Source: Floccularia luteovirens (Eukaryota; Basidiomycota; Agaricomycetes; Agaricales; Squamanitaceae). From it: DNA of 64,000 nt. This document shows, piece by piece, positions 11,769 through 24,900 of this stretch. Location of the stretch: contig VSJF01000011.1 in assembly GCA_009739215.1 (NCBI GenBank), positions 992,001 through 1,056,000 on the forward strand, in the 5' to 3' direction. Both the position numbers and the translations under genes were made by a program. The first letter of the stretch is position 1. Each line of letters opens with the position of its first letter. Below the pieces are notes generated by a model. That model did not search any database. It had not been told where the DNA came from and saw nothing but the letters and a program-made list of their open reading frames with translations.

Positions 11769-12413
11769 TTAAACGACAGGAACTGTATACAAGTCCACGG
11801 GCGAACACCCAGAAGGACCTTCGCTTGCACTGACTTTATAATAAATCTAAATAACATGATTTATTAGGCCGTTTAGTCAAGAGAAACAAAATGAATGATA
11901 ACTAACATCTTTGTTTGTTCCACATGCGTAGAAACCACCGACATAATTAAACACTAGCCGTGCTCCCAACTGCGAGTTTTCCGTGTTCGACTGAATATGG
12001 AACGTCTGGGAACGTGCACATTTGTTTGATCCGAAGCCTTGAGTGATCACGAGAGCACCTCCCGGGCTGCAGCCATTTGCAGTTTGCACGGAGTTGATGT
12101 AAGACCAATAGGTCGAGGAAGAACCGTCTGGGTTGGCAATGACAAGCTGTCCTTGGGTAAAATAGAATTTGGCAGGTGGAGTGGAGCCACTAAGTGTCGC
12201 CCCCATGCGGACAGGCTGTTATAACGCGTTTATTGGGATATTTGACGTATGTATATGGTTGTGACTTACCAGAAGATTGACTGAACTAGTCTGAGAGGTT
12301 GACACCAAGTAAAATAGGGGGGTACTAGCACCAGGCGGGACAATAGAAAGGGCCATAAGAGGAGCGAGTACCAAAAGGTAGAGTATAGACATTAACAGAT
12401 TCTTTGGCAACAT
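11769..12413 (-). CDS. small secreted protein, tandem family member 4
   Basis: Exons 12413-12270, 12215-11907 and 11846-11769 give 176 residues; the intron positions and phases are the same as in member 3. The signal peptide spans about residues 1-23, followed by IVPPGASTPLFYLV. The mature part has the same four cysteines (NGCSPGG, NKCARS, FYACGT, SGCSPVD), SNTENSQLGARL and the terminal VDLYTVPVV. The predicted mature protein is about 150 residues, neutral and Ser/Thr/Asn-rich, and would be secreted or wall-bound. Its function is unknown. It is the best reference for reading the two pseudogenes. Confidence 0.82.
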
Positions 12414-13718
12414 GGTAGAGACTAGTGAAGAGTTTGGAATCCATAGTGGGCGTATTGCCTTTATTATAAGTGTTATCCGTTGGGTTATTGATGTTTCGGT
12501 GACCCTGGTTTATTTGAACATCCTCAAGAAGAGGGGGGCGGGAAACAGGTAGAATCCCTTGGGACTGCATGAATTATTGGCTTGTCAGGCACAGCCGGAC
12601 ATGAAAGCCCACCATCCATCCCTATCCTTATCCCTTGATTCCTGTCATAAAAATCAGAGGATGCAAACCGACCCCCACTTGTTGTTGGAAGGATCTCAGA
12701 GCATGAGGTCATTGATCTGGTATTGGGTAGGTTGCGGTATATGTACGAACGGCGTTCTGAAGCCTACGAGTGAATCTCGTGTTATGATCCCTTGTATCCC
12801 CCAATTCATGTCATCGGGTGCGTGTGCCAGACAAGAAGAGGTATGATGCCGACTTAGAGTTATGGATTGTTGTGGTAGTACATGTTGACTATAGCCATCG
12901 TCTAAGTAGTTCATCGTCTAGATCAAAATCAAACAACGCAACAACTTCACTCAACCATGAGGTCAACCTTTGGTGTCAAAACGTTAAAAACATTAAGACA
13001 ATGACCTGACTGAGGGCGATAATCATCAAAATGGGGAGAATGTGATTCTGAAGTAAGTTACAGGTATGATCTTCGAGGGAATTTTTTTCTGGTGAGTCTT
13101 CTAAACTCTCAAAGGGATGGAACATAACTGAACCTCCATCAGGTCCACCATCAACATAGCGAAGCGTCACAAGGATAAACCATTCGACTCTGTGGATGAG
13201 AGCCATTGCAGATGATTGGCTGCCTCCAAAAGTCCAGGCCATACGTACCCGATACCCCCCACGCCCAGCGTTAACATTCTTCCCAATCCACCGTGCACCC
13301 CGATACCACTCCATACGTACCACAATCTTCACATACCACTGCATCATCGTATGTGTCATTGTATGTGGACTTCTATTCCTGAATGAGTACTTGAGTACCA
13401 GATACATTCTAGTTTAGTCGGGGACTGCCGAGATGTCTGGTCTCGCCCTTACTTCCGTGCGTCTAAGGACAGTCTGGAACCACATTCCAGTAACATTCGA
13501 GCTTGATCTCGCTGCTACCTCACTTCGATTCCTATTCATGAGTTCTTTCTGGTAAAGCTCTTCAAGATGTTTGAACGCTATAAAATACCACATCTATCGA
13601 GGAACACTTGTCCTCGAGCCATAGAACCAACTATCTGTTCATCCACCAAACGATATACTCATCACTACCTTCCTTGTGACCCATCAACCAACCACAGAGT
13701 ACTCCTTGTCACTCTACC
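12414..13718. other. intergenic with promoter of the alcohol dehydrogenase
   Basis: The right part carries the ADH promoter. An open frame of 143 codons on the minus strand (13407-12979) ends in a hydrophobic stretch (PILMIIALSQVIVLMFL); it has no recognised relative, so I do not call it a gene. Confidence 0.5.
13579..13587 (+). promoter_or_regulatory. TATA box of the alcohol dehydrogenase gene
   Basis: TATAAAATA lies 132 bp upstream of the ATG at 13719. The stretch between is rich in C, A and T, as expected for a leader of about 100 nt. Confidence 0.6.
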
Positions 13719-15294
13719 ATGTCTCACCCACATTACGACATTCCCTTGACCCAAAAAGCCGCTATCATAGAAACTAAAGGTGGGACTGTGCACATAAAGA
13801 ACGATTATCCAGTCAGGCAGCAGAATACCCTTGCACCCGATGAGTGTCTGGTCAAAATACTTTGCACGGGTGTATGCCATACGGATCTTCATGCAGCCAA
13901 AGGTGATTGGCCTGTCGAGACAGTGACACCTCTCATCGGTGGTCACGAGGGTGTTGGTGTGGTTGTTGCTATTGGTAATAATACGGTGCATAGTCCAGTG
14001 ACGATCGGCCAACGCGTTGGCGTTAAATGGATTGCCTATTCGTATGATATTTCCCTGCACTTTTATTCTATAATAATTGGATTGCTGGTTTACTTGCTTA
14101 GTTGTCGTGATTGCGAACAGTGCCGGAAGGGACGTGAGCAGAGTATGAATCTATCATTATTTTATTCAACAGATGTTGTAATTGACGATTCTCACAGATT
14201 GTATCGATGTGAAGCTAAGTGGATACACCGTAGATGGCACCTTCTGCCAATATCTGGTACGCCAAATCCAATTTCCCGCACTTTCCTGTTGACAATGTTT
14301 AATGACAGGTCTCTTGGGTCCATTCTGTCACGCCCATTCCAGATAGTATTGAGAGTGCTGCTGCTGCATCGATTTTGTGTGCTGTGCATATGTCTTTATT
14401 TATTAAATCGCCCGCATATATACTTATCAAAACACTAGGGCTTGACTGTATACCGCGCACTTAAATATAGCGATACAAATCCCAGTGATTGGATTGTAGT
14501 CCCCGGCGCGGGAGGAGGCCTGGGTCATTTAGGTAGGTTATTTTCTTCATATTATTTGCTATGCTACAACTAAGATTTCTAGCTATACAATATGCCAGGT
14601 ACATGGGCCGTCGAGTCATTGCCATTGGTAAGCAAGTTAGTCTACCTACAGCAGTATGGTCTTTAATTTCCACACTAGATGGGGGCGAAGAGAAACGCAA
14701 ACTCTGTCAAAGCCTGGGTGCTGATCACTGGATTGATTTCAAGAAGTGTGAAGACATCACGGCGGAAATCAAGCGTGTAACTGGGGGTTTGGGTGCCCAT
14801 GCAGCTATTGTTACCACTGCATCTGTATGTTTGCTCCTCAGAATATATCATAAATCCTTCTCATTCTCGTTGTGACAGAGCTCAGGTTACTCCGAAGCTG
14901 TAAATTACCTTCGTGAAAACGGACGCTTGATGGCCGTTGGCCTACCAGCAAATGCGAATTTGAATACATCTATCTTTTGGGTTGTTTATAAGGTGATTAT
15001 ATCTCCACTATTAAAATTTGATAGATATTTGAGGCTGATTTTCTAGAGCATCACTATTCATGGTTCTTACGTCGGGAATCGTCAAGATGCTATTGAAGCT
15101 GTAGAGATAGCTGCTACTGGTGCTGTGAAATGCCACTATACGCTCAAAACATTGAATGATATAATTCAGTGAGTGTTGGAATATATACATCTATGTGTGT
15201 CAATAACCCGACCCCCCATGCCCTGCTCAGAACATATGATGATCTCACACAAGGCAAGATTGCTGGTCGGATCGTCCTCAATGTGGATGAGTAA
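13719..15294 (+). CDS. zinc-dependent alcohol dehydrogenase, yeast Adh type
   Basis: Ten exons (13719-14041, 14102-14142, 14198-14256, 14309-14383, 14439-14532, 14583-14627, 14679-14824, 14879-14992, 15047-15168, 15231-15294) join without a frame break into 360 residues, close to the usual 350 of yeast-type ADH. Catalytic zinc ligands are visible as CTGVCHTD, GGHEG and the Cys in ILCAG. The structural zinc cysteines are in YSCRDCEQCRKGREQNC. The NAD-binding glycine motif is GAGGGLG. It interconverts ethanol or another primary alcohol and the aldehyde, probably in the cytosol. Nine introns in about 1 kb of coding sequence is dense even for a mushroom. A TATA box at 13579 suggests inducible expression. 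Confidence 0.93.
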
Positions 15295-15584
15295 GATACA
15301 GAAGACTATATGTATTGTATAATTGTAACTTTTGTCATGCTATAAGATGTAAATTCAAAAATGGTTCATATCCTGGATATCTTGAGAATTCTATAAGTCA
15401 CCAGTGATCATCTTACAAATAATTGAACTCGTTTATAATACTGTCCTAGATATACTGATAGCAACAGAAACAGAAATGAAACAGTACGAACTGTAACCTT
15501 ATTTAATGAAAGAAACAACGGTAATACACGAATAGCTAAAAAAAAGGGTACTGTTATCTATATGTACTGTAATTAGTGTGCCTC

Positions 15585-17742
15585 TCAACTAAGTGGCAAC
15601 ATAGACCCATTATTCACTGGCCCCGTTTCTCCATCTAAACCAGTTGTCATCGGTACTTCAACAGCTCCAACCCCTTGTCCTGTCGTCCCAAGAGGTGCTC
15701 CGGGGTTCGCAATTCCAGGGTTAACACCCGCCACTCCATTCCTTGCAATCTCCGCACGGACACCATCCAGCATCTTCTTCAAGCCCAATCGCTCATTTAC
15801 CAACGCCATCCGTGCACTTTCCAGACCACGGCGCTCCTCCTCCAGGAGGTCTTCGAGTTCCTCAAACTGCGACATCTTCAACTCCAGTTTTGTGAGTGTC
15901 AGCTTGATCAAGGTTGCTAGTGTACTCTTGATTTGCACCTCTTCGGCTGTGGCAAGTGCGGAAGCTGCTTTTGCAGAGGACTTCAGTGCAAGTGAGGCGG
16001 CGCGTACGACTTTTGAATGTGGAACTGTTGTCTTTTTGGTAGAGGCTGGATCTGTTGAGCTATCTAGTGACATATCACCTGCACCAGCCGTTGGGGTACC
16101 AGCTTTACTTGTAACACCAGCGTCTTTGGCAGTGGCGACACCATCCTCATCCATACGATCTCCTGTTTGTTCGCCTTTTGCGTTTTCTTCGGTACCCTCC
16201 GCACTTACAGGTTCGTTGTCTGTCAATTCGTGTAAAGCTGTTTTTGCTGCTTCTGCCGCAACTCCTGGACCAACAACGCCTGCCAAGAACGCAACCACAC
16301 TCATGACTGGGTTGTCAGCTTGCTCGAATGGTATGCGTCCGAATCGCATAGGGCCTGCTCCAGCCTCCGTTTCCAGGTAGGGATCCTCAATTGGTAGTTC
16401 TAGGAATTTGCGTATACATTGTTGGGCAGATCTTGTCCCGACATGCTCTTCAACTTTGCTCCAATCATCATCGTACATTTCTATACCTTCAAGCAAGAGT
16501 AACACCTCCTGGTCTGACCAGTCATCACTTTGTGCTTGAGAGGCACTCGTCAACTTCACAAAGTCACCACTGAACATGTTTGATGGAAAGCGTCCATCGA
16601 GATAGCAAGGTGCGCAAATTTCCAGGGTTTTATCTTTTAGGGAATGATATCGTACGAGTGAGCAATCTGCACCGCAGGTGTCGCATGTATGCGTATTTGG
16701 GACTGTAGGAGCATTGGTTGAAGCAGCACCGTTGGCAGCGAGGGCGTTAGCTTCGGTGGAGTTGATGGGGCGGGAAGCCTTTGAAGTTGTCTGGTAAATT
16801 GAAGAGCGAAGTTCGAGGGAGGCGGGCAGTGCAGTAGGAGGCTGGGTTGATGGGGGTTGTGTACCATTAGGGGCAGGGTTTGTGTTGGGCGGGCGGACAC
16901 CAGGATGCAGTGATTGCATACCGCGGGGTGTATCAAGTATCACGCGGAAGTGTCCAGTGAATGGGGGAGCAAGTGTTGCTGGACGTTGTTCGGGGTCAAT
17001 CTACATAAAATCATGTTGAAAGCTGAACGATCTTGAAGAACTTGTTATGACCAACCTGATAGTTGATGAGTCCCCATTGCTCTAGAAACGCATGTACGCG
17101 CATAATAGCACAAACATCTCCAGCTAGATTCCTTCGACACGCAGTCACAGTCAGATATTCCACCGGCCTCAGTCTGTATGTATTGATCATAAAGTCGCGG
17201 TAGTCTTTGTAGATAGCAGGTGTTTTACTTCGGTTTCTCGAGTTGAAGAACTCTGGCAGAGAACGTCTTTCCACTGGGTGAATTTTCGACATATCAAACC
17301 AAGCAGCATATGATGGAATGATAACTTCGTGTGTCTGGGCAGCAAGATACTTGCGAGCTTGTTCTTCAAGGCGTTGACGCGTAGCCTCGAGCTGTGCCGG
17401 GTCCTCTGTATCGTCACCCTCTTCCCCTGACTCTGCGTCTTCGTCTCCACCATCTGCCATCGACACATCTCCACCCCCTTCTTCATCACCCTCTTCCTTC
17501 AACTGCCGAACAGTAGCGCTTCCACGGTCTGTACTGCCGCTGGCTTCTCCACCACCGCCCCCTTCCGGTGGTAAGTTTCCGATATCAGCATTAGGTATTG
17601 GGTCGAGCTCGCTACGTTTCCCAGGGGCGTTTTCTGGATCGACGGGTGTGGCACCCTGACTTTGTTGTGGAACTGTAAGTTTTATACGTTTTGCTTCGGA
17701 TGAATTGGGTGTTGCCGAGCCTGCGCGTTTTGGAGAATCCAT
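15585..17742 (-). CDS. RSC8: SWI/SNF-RSC remodelling complex subunit, Swi3/Rsc8 (SMARCC) family
   Basis: Two exons (17742-17056 and 17000-15585) give 700 residues. The domains appear in the family order. An acidic, Ser/Gly-rich N-terminus comes first. It is followed by a SWIRM domain (about residues 130-225, with [11 protein letters not shown] and [30 protein letters not shown] helices). A ZZ-type zinc finger has CDTCGADC and [11 protein letters not shown], and a SANT domain starts at [14 protein letters not shown] and ends near the [15 protein letters not shown] segment. The C-terminal helical region ([15 protein letters not shown]) would form the dimer coiled coil. The protein scaffolds a nuclear ATP-dependent chromatin remodeller. 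The tail after the coiled coil is Gly/Pro-rich. It is convergent with the ADH gene, 290 bp apart. Confidence 0.93.
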
Positions 17743-18988
17743 TGTGTAAAAAAAAAGGCGGTAGTGGTAAAGTTTACCACGCTTAGGTTATTAAGGCACT
17801 TGTTGTGATTGTCGCACAAAAATTTGACAGACTTTTTTTTTTCTGTTTGCGCGTTGGTTCAATTTTGCCTTGACTGTAACACTTGTGATGTGACTGGCTT
17901 TGTCAGACCCGTTCGTTGCAAACAATGATACACCGACACAAATTTGCTTGATAGTTGTGATCAAAACATATCAATTGGATATCCTGTTGTGATACTCGAA
18001 CAACCGACATCGGTTACGCCTAGTCTAACTTTTTATGATTGCAAGTCTCTTGCTTAAAACATCTATTACCCTGTTACTACTCAGAGTAGACTTTGGTTGA
18101 AAGAAATTGGCGTCAAAATGATGCCGTATGTCAGCCATCAGTTTCTGATCCTCTATATCGACCATGTCTGGGCTAGAAGCTCCGATACTCCCCAGAGGTG
18201 TAAACGGAGGAGAGTAATACGCGTAGCATTACATTTTGAATGATTCAGAATTTGAAATTGGTCCTTGTATTATGACTTTTGGTTTGTTTAGGAATCATTC
18301 AGAGTGAGGTGGATAAACGCCGCACTTGTGTTAGCAAAACCCTCTGGTTCAGGTTTAGTGAGGCTGTGTTTCCCGCTTATATAGGAACCGTTGGAGTGGC
18401 AACCAGAATTTTCTATTATTGGATGACAGACCGAGACGACGGAGGGTAATTCATGACTATACTTAACTAAACGCGTTATCAAATGACCACGTTTTGTGGT
18501 GTTACGCTTTACAGCTCAGGCTATGGAGAGAGGACATATGTATATGGTGGAGAACAATCTACGTATAAGGAGTGAAGAAGCGGTCATTTCCGTGATTGAA
18601 ATAGAGTGGTGCAATCTAAATATGTCACGCCACGGATGACATATCATATATCATTTGTGACATAGTGTGTGGGAGGTGAGGTGAATGGAAAACTAGTGGT
18701 ACTACCTAGTACCTACTACTAATACCAATATAAATACGAATGTTAATACCAGAAAGGAGAGAGGATAGTAGTTAAAACGTTAAAGAACGGAAATAAATGT
18801 GACGATGAGTGATGTCACGGAATTTTGTGTTACCGGAGACAGGATGCCGTTTAGATAAGCTCCTTAGAGAAAAGACTCCAACCATCACCTTCATCGCCTT
18901 CTAGTCTTCCTTTTCGCTTCTACCTTTTATTCCTCTTTTTATTTTTCTTTGTTTCTTTCCTCCACTCCACCACGGCACAACAGAAAAT
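17743..18988. other. intergenic between two divergent genes
   Basis: About 1.25 kb separating the RSC8-like gene from the membrane-protein gene. The right end has a pyrimidine-rich stretch (18898-18962) just before the ATG at 18989, typical of a fungal promoter/leader. No coding sequence was recognised. Confidence 0.6.
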
Positions 18989-20880
18989 ATGTTAAGGGCC
19001 TTCAAGGCGTCCAGGCGATCCTTATGTGCTCTGCTACTCCTCGCTCTACCCTATTCTGTTTCTGCATACTCGTGGCATTTTGATGCTGATCCACAGCAAT
19101 GCACCAATTTTTCAATTTCCATCACTGGCAACGACGGCGTGCCCCCCTATAGGTTACTTGTACTCCCTGTTGGACCCACTCCTCTCGCAAATAACATCGA
19201 ATCACGACGTATACAAACAGTTCCATTCCAAGGCGATGACACCTCTGTTAGCTTCAAGCTAAACTATCCAGCCAACTCCCAGTTGGTAGTAGTGGTGAGT
19301 AATCCTCTTTCTCTACCTTTTCCGCGTGTATTCTCGTGCCTACCCATCCAAATAACGGCCGCAAAAAGCGTGTTGGTCGATTTATGCCGACTCTTCATTT
19401 TGCCCCTGTGTTACATCAGCATATGTATTGCTTGACCCTTCATGCTCCTTGCCAAGAAAAATCTCGGTTGTGGTTTGGTTCTACGCTTTAATGTTGTTGA
19501 GATGCTAGATCCTGATGTCGTGTTGGCTTGTTCAACCACATTACTGGGGTAGCATCACGTTGCGATCCTAAAATCAAGTTTCAGAGCCTTATTCTGGTAT
19601 TAATTCGATTCTTTATTTACAGGTTAGTGATAGCACAGCATATGGGTCCGGTGGCACTAGTGTAGCAGCAACCGTACAACCATCAAATGATGCGACATGT
19701 TTTGATTCGACGAAAAGCGTTTCCCCAGATTTCTTCTTTAACATTGACCCACCAAATCAAATCGTACAATGTCAATCAACAAGAATCTGGTGGGATGCAA
19801 CCCAAGTTCAAGGGTATGTTTTGCTCCCTCAATTGAAGACGTAATTAAAGACATTCTGTAAATAGGGATACAACATTTCTTGGTATCATCCCAGGAGGCC
19901 AATCGTTTGTCATCCCCCAGAGTAAATTAACCAACGTATCTTCGCAAGGGACTGGGTTCAGCTGGACACCAAATTTGCGGGGTGGTACAACTTTGATCCT
20001 GGTTGGTGGAGACGCACGTGGTAATGGGACTGCTGGGAGCTCCTTCAACATCGTTAGTTCGGGAATAAACAACGATGGAAGCTGTCTTAGCCAAAATAGC
20101 CCTAGCTCCACGCCAGGAGCACCAGCAGGAGGAAGTTATCCAACGAGCGCCGTAGGTTCAAGCGGAGGTAGCAGCAGGTGTGTTTCCTGACCTCATTTTT
20201 ATGGTATATATCCTGAATATATCTTCAGCAGTGGAAAAAAGACAAATGTGGGTGCTATTGTTGGAGGGGTAGTGGGTGGAGTTGCATTACTACTCATGCT
20301 ATTGCTTCTCCTTCTCTGGTTCAGACGCAAGTCTCATGTCCATAAACACCAGAAAGAAGGCCCAGTGGATCTTCTCACTGCAGAGGAGGAAGGCGACGAC
20401 ACCTTCCCAAGAAACCAGCTGCCGCATTACTACCAACCTGAACCTTTCGTAGTCCCTGATCCCACATCGACATCAGAATTCAGTCACAGTGAAGGTCGGC
20501 CATTAAGCGGAACTAGCACAAGCTTCAGTGGGGTTCCTGCTGGAGATATGTTAAGCGGCACCTCAAATTCGAGGAAAAATGCCCCAAGGGTCTTCCGACC
20601 AGTTAACATTGTACAGCATGACGACGCTGGAGCTGCAGGTGAAGACGAAGCTCAGGGAGTGGAGACCGTGGAGCTTCCTCCTGCTTACACCATGGTTGGA
20701 AAGAATGGTGCGCGAATAAAGGGAGCAGGTGCAGGAGCAGAAGGTCCTTTAGCAGCGGACCCTTCGACAGGGACTGCAGGAAGCTCGTCAGCGCCAGAAA
20801 CGATAGCTAGGGTAACTGAAATGTCGGAAAGGCCTGATCAACCAACTGTATCAGGTGCAACACAGCCTACAAGCTCATAA
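18989..20880 (+). CDS. single-pass plasma-membrane or wall-associated protein with Ser/Gly-rich ectodomain
   Basis: Exons 18989-19294, 19623-19813, 19866-20177 and 20229-20880 give 486 residues with consistent phases. Residues 1-25 are a signal peptide. An ectodomain of about 250 residues has paired cysteines and ends in a Ser/Gly/Pro-rich stalk. One transmembrane helix (VGAIVGGVVGGVALLLML) is followed by a basic stop-transfer FRRKSH. The cytosolic tail of about 190 residues is rich in Ser, Pro, Glu and Ala and contains ELPPAYT, a PPAY-type motif that could bind WW-domain ubiquitin ligases. This layout is common in agaric genomes and recalls wall sensors, but the function is not established. 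The first intron (328 nt) is long for this window. Confidence 0.82.
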
Positions 20881-21928
20881 TCTGAGTTCGAGAGACGGCT
20901 GGAATACTGGTATAACTCTGGCAGTTGCTGATTGATCTTGACGACGAGATACAGATTTTATGGCTATATTAATCCTCCACACGATCAATGACCGACCCAC
21001 TCCTATTATCCCCATCCATTTTCATCCTTCCAAATTCTGTGCTACACGTATATCATGACATGGTGCCGAGAGTGTTGTCTCCACCTCATCCTCATTTTAT
21101 TCCATTGTTCACGCAAAGTTACCAACGGACATTTTCGACGTCATTTCCCTTTCTTCCATATTTTATCATGAAAATCCTCTCCTTCGCCTTCCTACAATAT
21201 TTCCTATCTTTCCGAACATCACTTTCACCATTCAATGACGTTTTGTTGTTTTACCCTCACCGCCCTTTCTTTGTTTGGGGTAGGCGTTTTTTGTACGAGT
21301 AAGTTTCTGACTGTTACCTGTTTATCACACTATATTTATACGTTGGTAGGCATGGACAATTGATCGATATGCTCTGGCACGATGTATATTATTCTACATA
21401 CTTCCTTAATATATTGTCGGTCACTGATTGGCATCAGTCTGGAAGTTCGGGTCTCATCTCTTCGGATGCGTTGTGGGAAGTTGGTGGCGTATAATAAGGT
21501 TATGACTCGGTTAAGTGGTGTGTACATCTTGTGTGACTCGAAGAATGTTCTATATATACTCTGTGCCGCGTGCATGGAGGAGATAGATAGAAGATGATGA
21601 CTCGAACTGGGCCTTTTGCATGCCTTGGATGTAGATGAACTTGCAAACTTTCGGGTGTTAGCGATCTCTACGGGAAAGGGCCTCGAGAATTTGGTAGTGA
21701 ATGAAGTGTGCGGCAGGGTCAGTAAGCTTCAAATGGGAATAATTTAAATTTGTAAGCCAAGGAATATTTCGTGTTGCATGTGGTGATATATTGAAGGCAC
21801 AACCTTAAGATAATTTAATGACTCTTACCTTCCTTCTTGTCTCGTCCTAAGTTATTATAGATAGCTCTCTAGAGCATTTAACTTTTTGGTTTATCGCGAC
21901 CCGGTCTGTTCAGATACTCTCAAAGCCC
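20881..21928. other. intergenic, no gene seen
   Basis: Sequence between the membrane-protein stop and the ABC transporter start. Open frames (20988-21302 and 21382-21597) have no family resemblance or splicing pattern. Confidence 0.55.
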
Positions 21929-24900
21929 ATGCCTCGGTTTCAGTTGGAGATTGCTATTGGACTTGTCATCAGTGCTCTGGCAAGTTTGGTGGTATCATTT
22001 CTCACTAGGGAAAAGGAAGGGAAGATCCAGTTACCAACTTATGTTGATGATGCCGACGACAATCCCAACTATGATGTCGACCCCTTTGATGTTGTGAAGC
22101 CAAAGGACTTAATAGATGGATATCCCATTGATGCAGAAGCATTTTGGAGCAAGGTATGCATATATTTTTTGGATTTTCAAAGATCCAATGTGCATTTAAA
22201 TTGGGCAGATGCGATTGAGGAAAATTTTGATGTCTATCGCACTTTCCGTTGCCCTGGTTATCAATGCCGTCTCTCTCGGTTGGTCGATTATGGGCAATGT
22301 TCAAAATGATATTTACACTTTTGCGCTTCATATTGGGTTCTCCATATACTTGTTGGCAATTACCGTTCGCTCCGTCAACCAAGTCTCAAGTGATGCACAT
22401 TCGGACTCCATTATTCATTTGACAGCGCTCTTGACAATTGCGACACTGTCCTTGGTCTCCACCATTATTCTTCCCAACACGCCACCGCCAGTCGCCTCCT
22501 CTTTCGAAAACAAAAATACACTCCAGTACTTCTGGTATTCAATTATCAGTCTCTACACTGTGGTTTGCATCCTTGCATATACTACACCTCAAGGCCCTCC
22601 ACTCTATTATCCTCCAGGGGATATCTATTCCGAGAAAACAGTAGAAGCTATCACAAACACGGATAAGGAAAATGTTTGCGGAATAACTAGTAAGTTGGCA
22701 GTCTCGAACTTGTTTAGTCTCTTGACTCACTTCTCCTGGGGAATATAAGATGCTTCGCCTTGGGGTATTTTTTTATTCTCATATACCACAAAAGTAGTTT
22801 GGTTGGGCAACCTCGCATCCAGTTTGGAAATCGGTGACTTGCCTATTGTACCAGGAAACATGCGCGCAACATCAAATTACATCAGAATGAAGAAAGCAAT
22901 GCGGGAAATACACTTCAAATTGGGATCATGGACTCCACGTCCCGGTTCAGGAGTGCTACTCACATATCGTCTGGTTCGGTTGAACGCCCTCCCACTGTTG
23001 GCTGAACTATCACTAGCTGCTACATCTGCTGTGTTGTTCTATGCTCCTGCTCTTTTCTTGCGAAGCTTGATATCATACCTCGAGATCGATCCAAAAAGAG
23101 AAGATATGGGTTGGGGCTGGGTTTATGTGGTTGGCCTCTTTCTGATGAACGCTATCTGTTACCTTCAGTAAGTTCCAAAAAATTTACATTGCCTAAAAAT
23201 AGGCTATTAAAGTTTTTTTCGCAGTTACTGGACAATTATGGTCCCTTGCCACTACTACAATCCAAGTCAGACTTAAGATTCAGTTGAACACTGTTTTATT
23301 TGCGAAGACTCTTGTTCGCAAGGACGTAGCATCTTCAGCGCCTCAGGTTGCAGCTACAACGCCAGATGCGACGATTGCACCAGCAACCCCTTCAGATGGA
23401 ACCCCAGATGCTAAAAAGGATGAAGACGAGTTTTCGAGCAAAGCGCAGATTATGACATTAATGACCACTGATGTTGACCGCGTTAGCGAATTTGCGTGGC
23501 ATCTATTTACTCTTGTCGGTGAGTGATGTCTGTGTGTTTTCTTCTTACCCTTCTTCTCAAATGCGTAATTTTAGACTCACCGATTGAGATCATCATTGGG
23601 ACTTTATTCTTGTATGACTTATTAGGTTGGCATATTTCTTATTTCTTCGCTCAGGTGAAAATTTCTGAGGTTATCTAGGTGTATCTTGTTTCTTTGGTCT
23701 CGCTGTGACTGTTTTGTTCCTTCCTTTGAACCACTTTGCTGGAAAGATTGTTGTTGGTTAGTGCGAGAACATTATCTCTGAATACGGTTTTAACTTTAAC
23801 GCCTCGTTTCAGGTGCTCAGGAGAACCTGATGAAAGCTCGTGATGAGAGGGTTGCTTTGATGAATGAGGTGATATTATATTTGATTTGTACTGGATTATC
23901 TGGCCTGACCATCTTTGTATTTAATATAACTAGGTTCTTGGTGCTATTCGTATGCTGAAGGTCTGTTCTTTTATCTGTCATTTCCTGCATGATTCTCAGT
24001 CCATACCATCCCTGTAGTTTATGGCATGGGAACGAAGCTTTGAAGCAAAAGTTCTGAAAGTCCGTGAAAAAGAGTTGAAGTATCAAAAACTCAATTACAA
24101 TATCGAGGTCTTGTCATTCTTTGAGTCCAATATATGAAGTGCTAACATCATTACATAGATTCTGTTCAATGCAATCTGGTAAGCAGCTCTTTTCTCCTAG
24201 TTTTTACAATCACTTCAATCGATTTCATGAAGGATGGGTTCACCTATCATTGTTACTCTCGTTTCTTTCTGGCACTTTGCAGTAGTCCGCCAGCAAGCTT
24301 TAACACCATCGATTGCGTTTACTTCAGTAAGCTTTGATCATTTTCACCCTTGTATATTTGCGAACTGACGCCTTCTTCTCCTTAGATCATTGGTAAGCTT
24401 TTGTTTACATTGTGTCCATATTTGATATATAATATGAATACCCCATCTCAGTATTCTCTGAAATGAGATTCGCTCTCAACGCTTTGCCAGAGACATTCAT
24501 CAATATGTTACAGGTTTGTCATAGTACTTATTGAATCTCACATTTCATTGAACCTTTCACCTTAGAGTCTGGTTTCCCTTCGCCGTATTGAGAAATATCT
24601 CAATGCAGCAGAAGTTGCCAAAGTTCCCCCGCTCAGCGAACAATCCAACAAAATTGCATTCCAATCATGCACAGTTACATGGCCCCAGGATCGTGGTGTA
24701 TCTAGCAGAGCGACAAGTCTAGCACCTTCTGCTGCTGCTACCCCTAAGAACAAATTTGTTCTTGTTGATCTGACGCTAAACTTTCCTCCGGGCGAGTTTT
24801 CGTTGATTTGCGGAAAACTGGGTTCCGGAAAAACGTTGTTATTGCTTGGTGGGTGACAACTGAGATATTGAAGGATAACATTGCTTATCATAGAGTAGCA

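Noticed and set aside
12979..13407. 143-codon minus-strand frame ending in a hydrophobic helix
   Set aside because: No recognised relative, no splice pattern and unclear promoter; kept only as a note in the intergenic entry.
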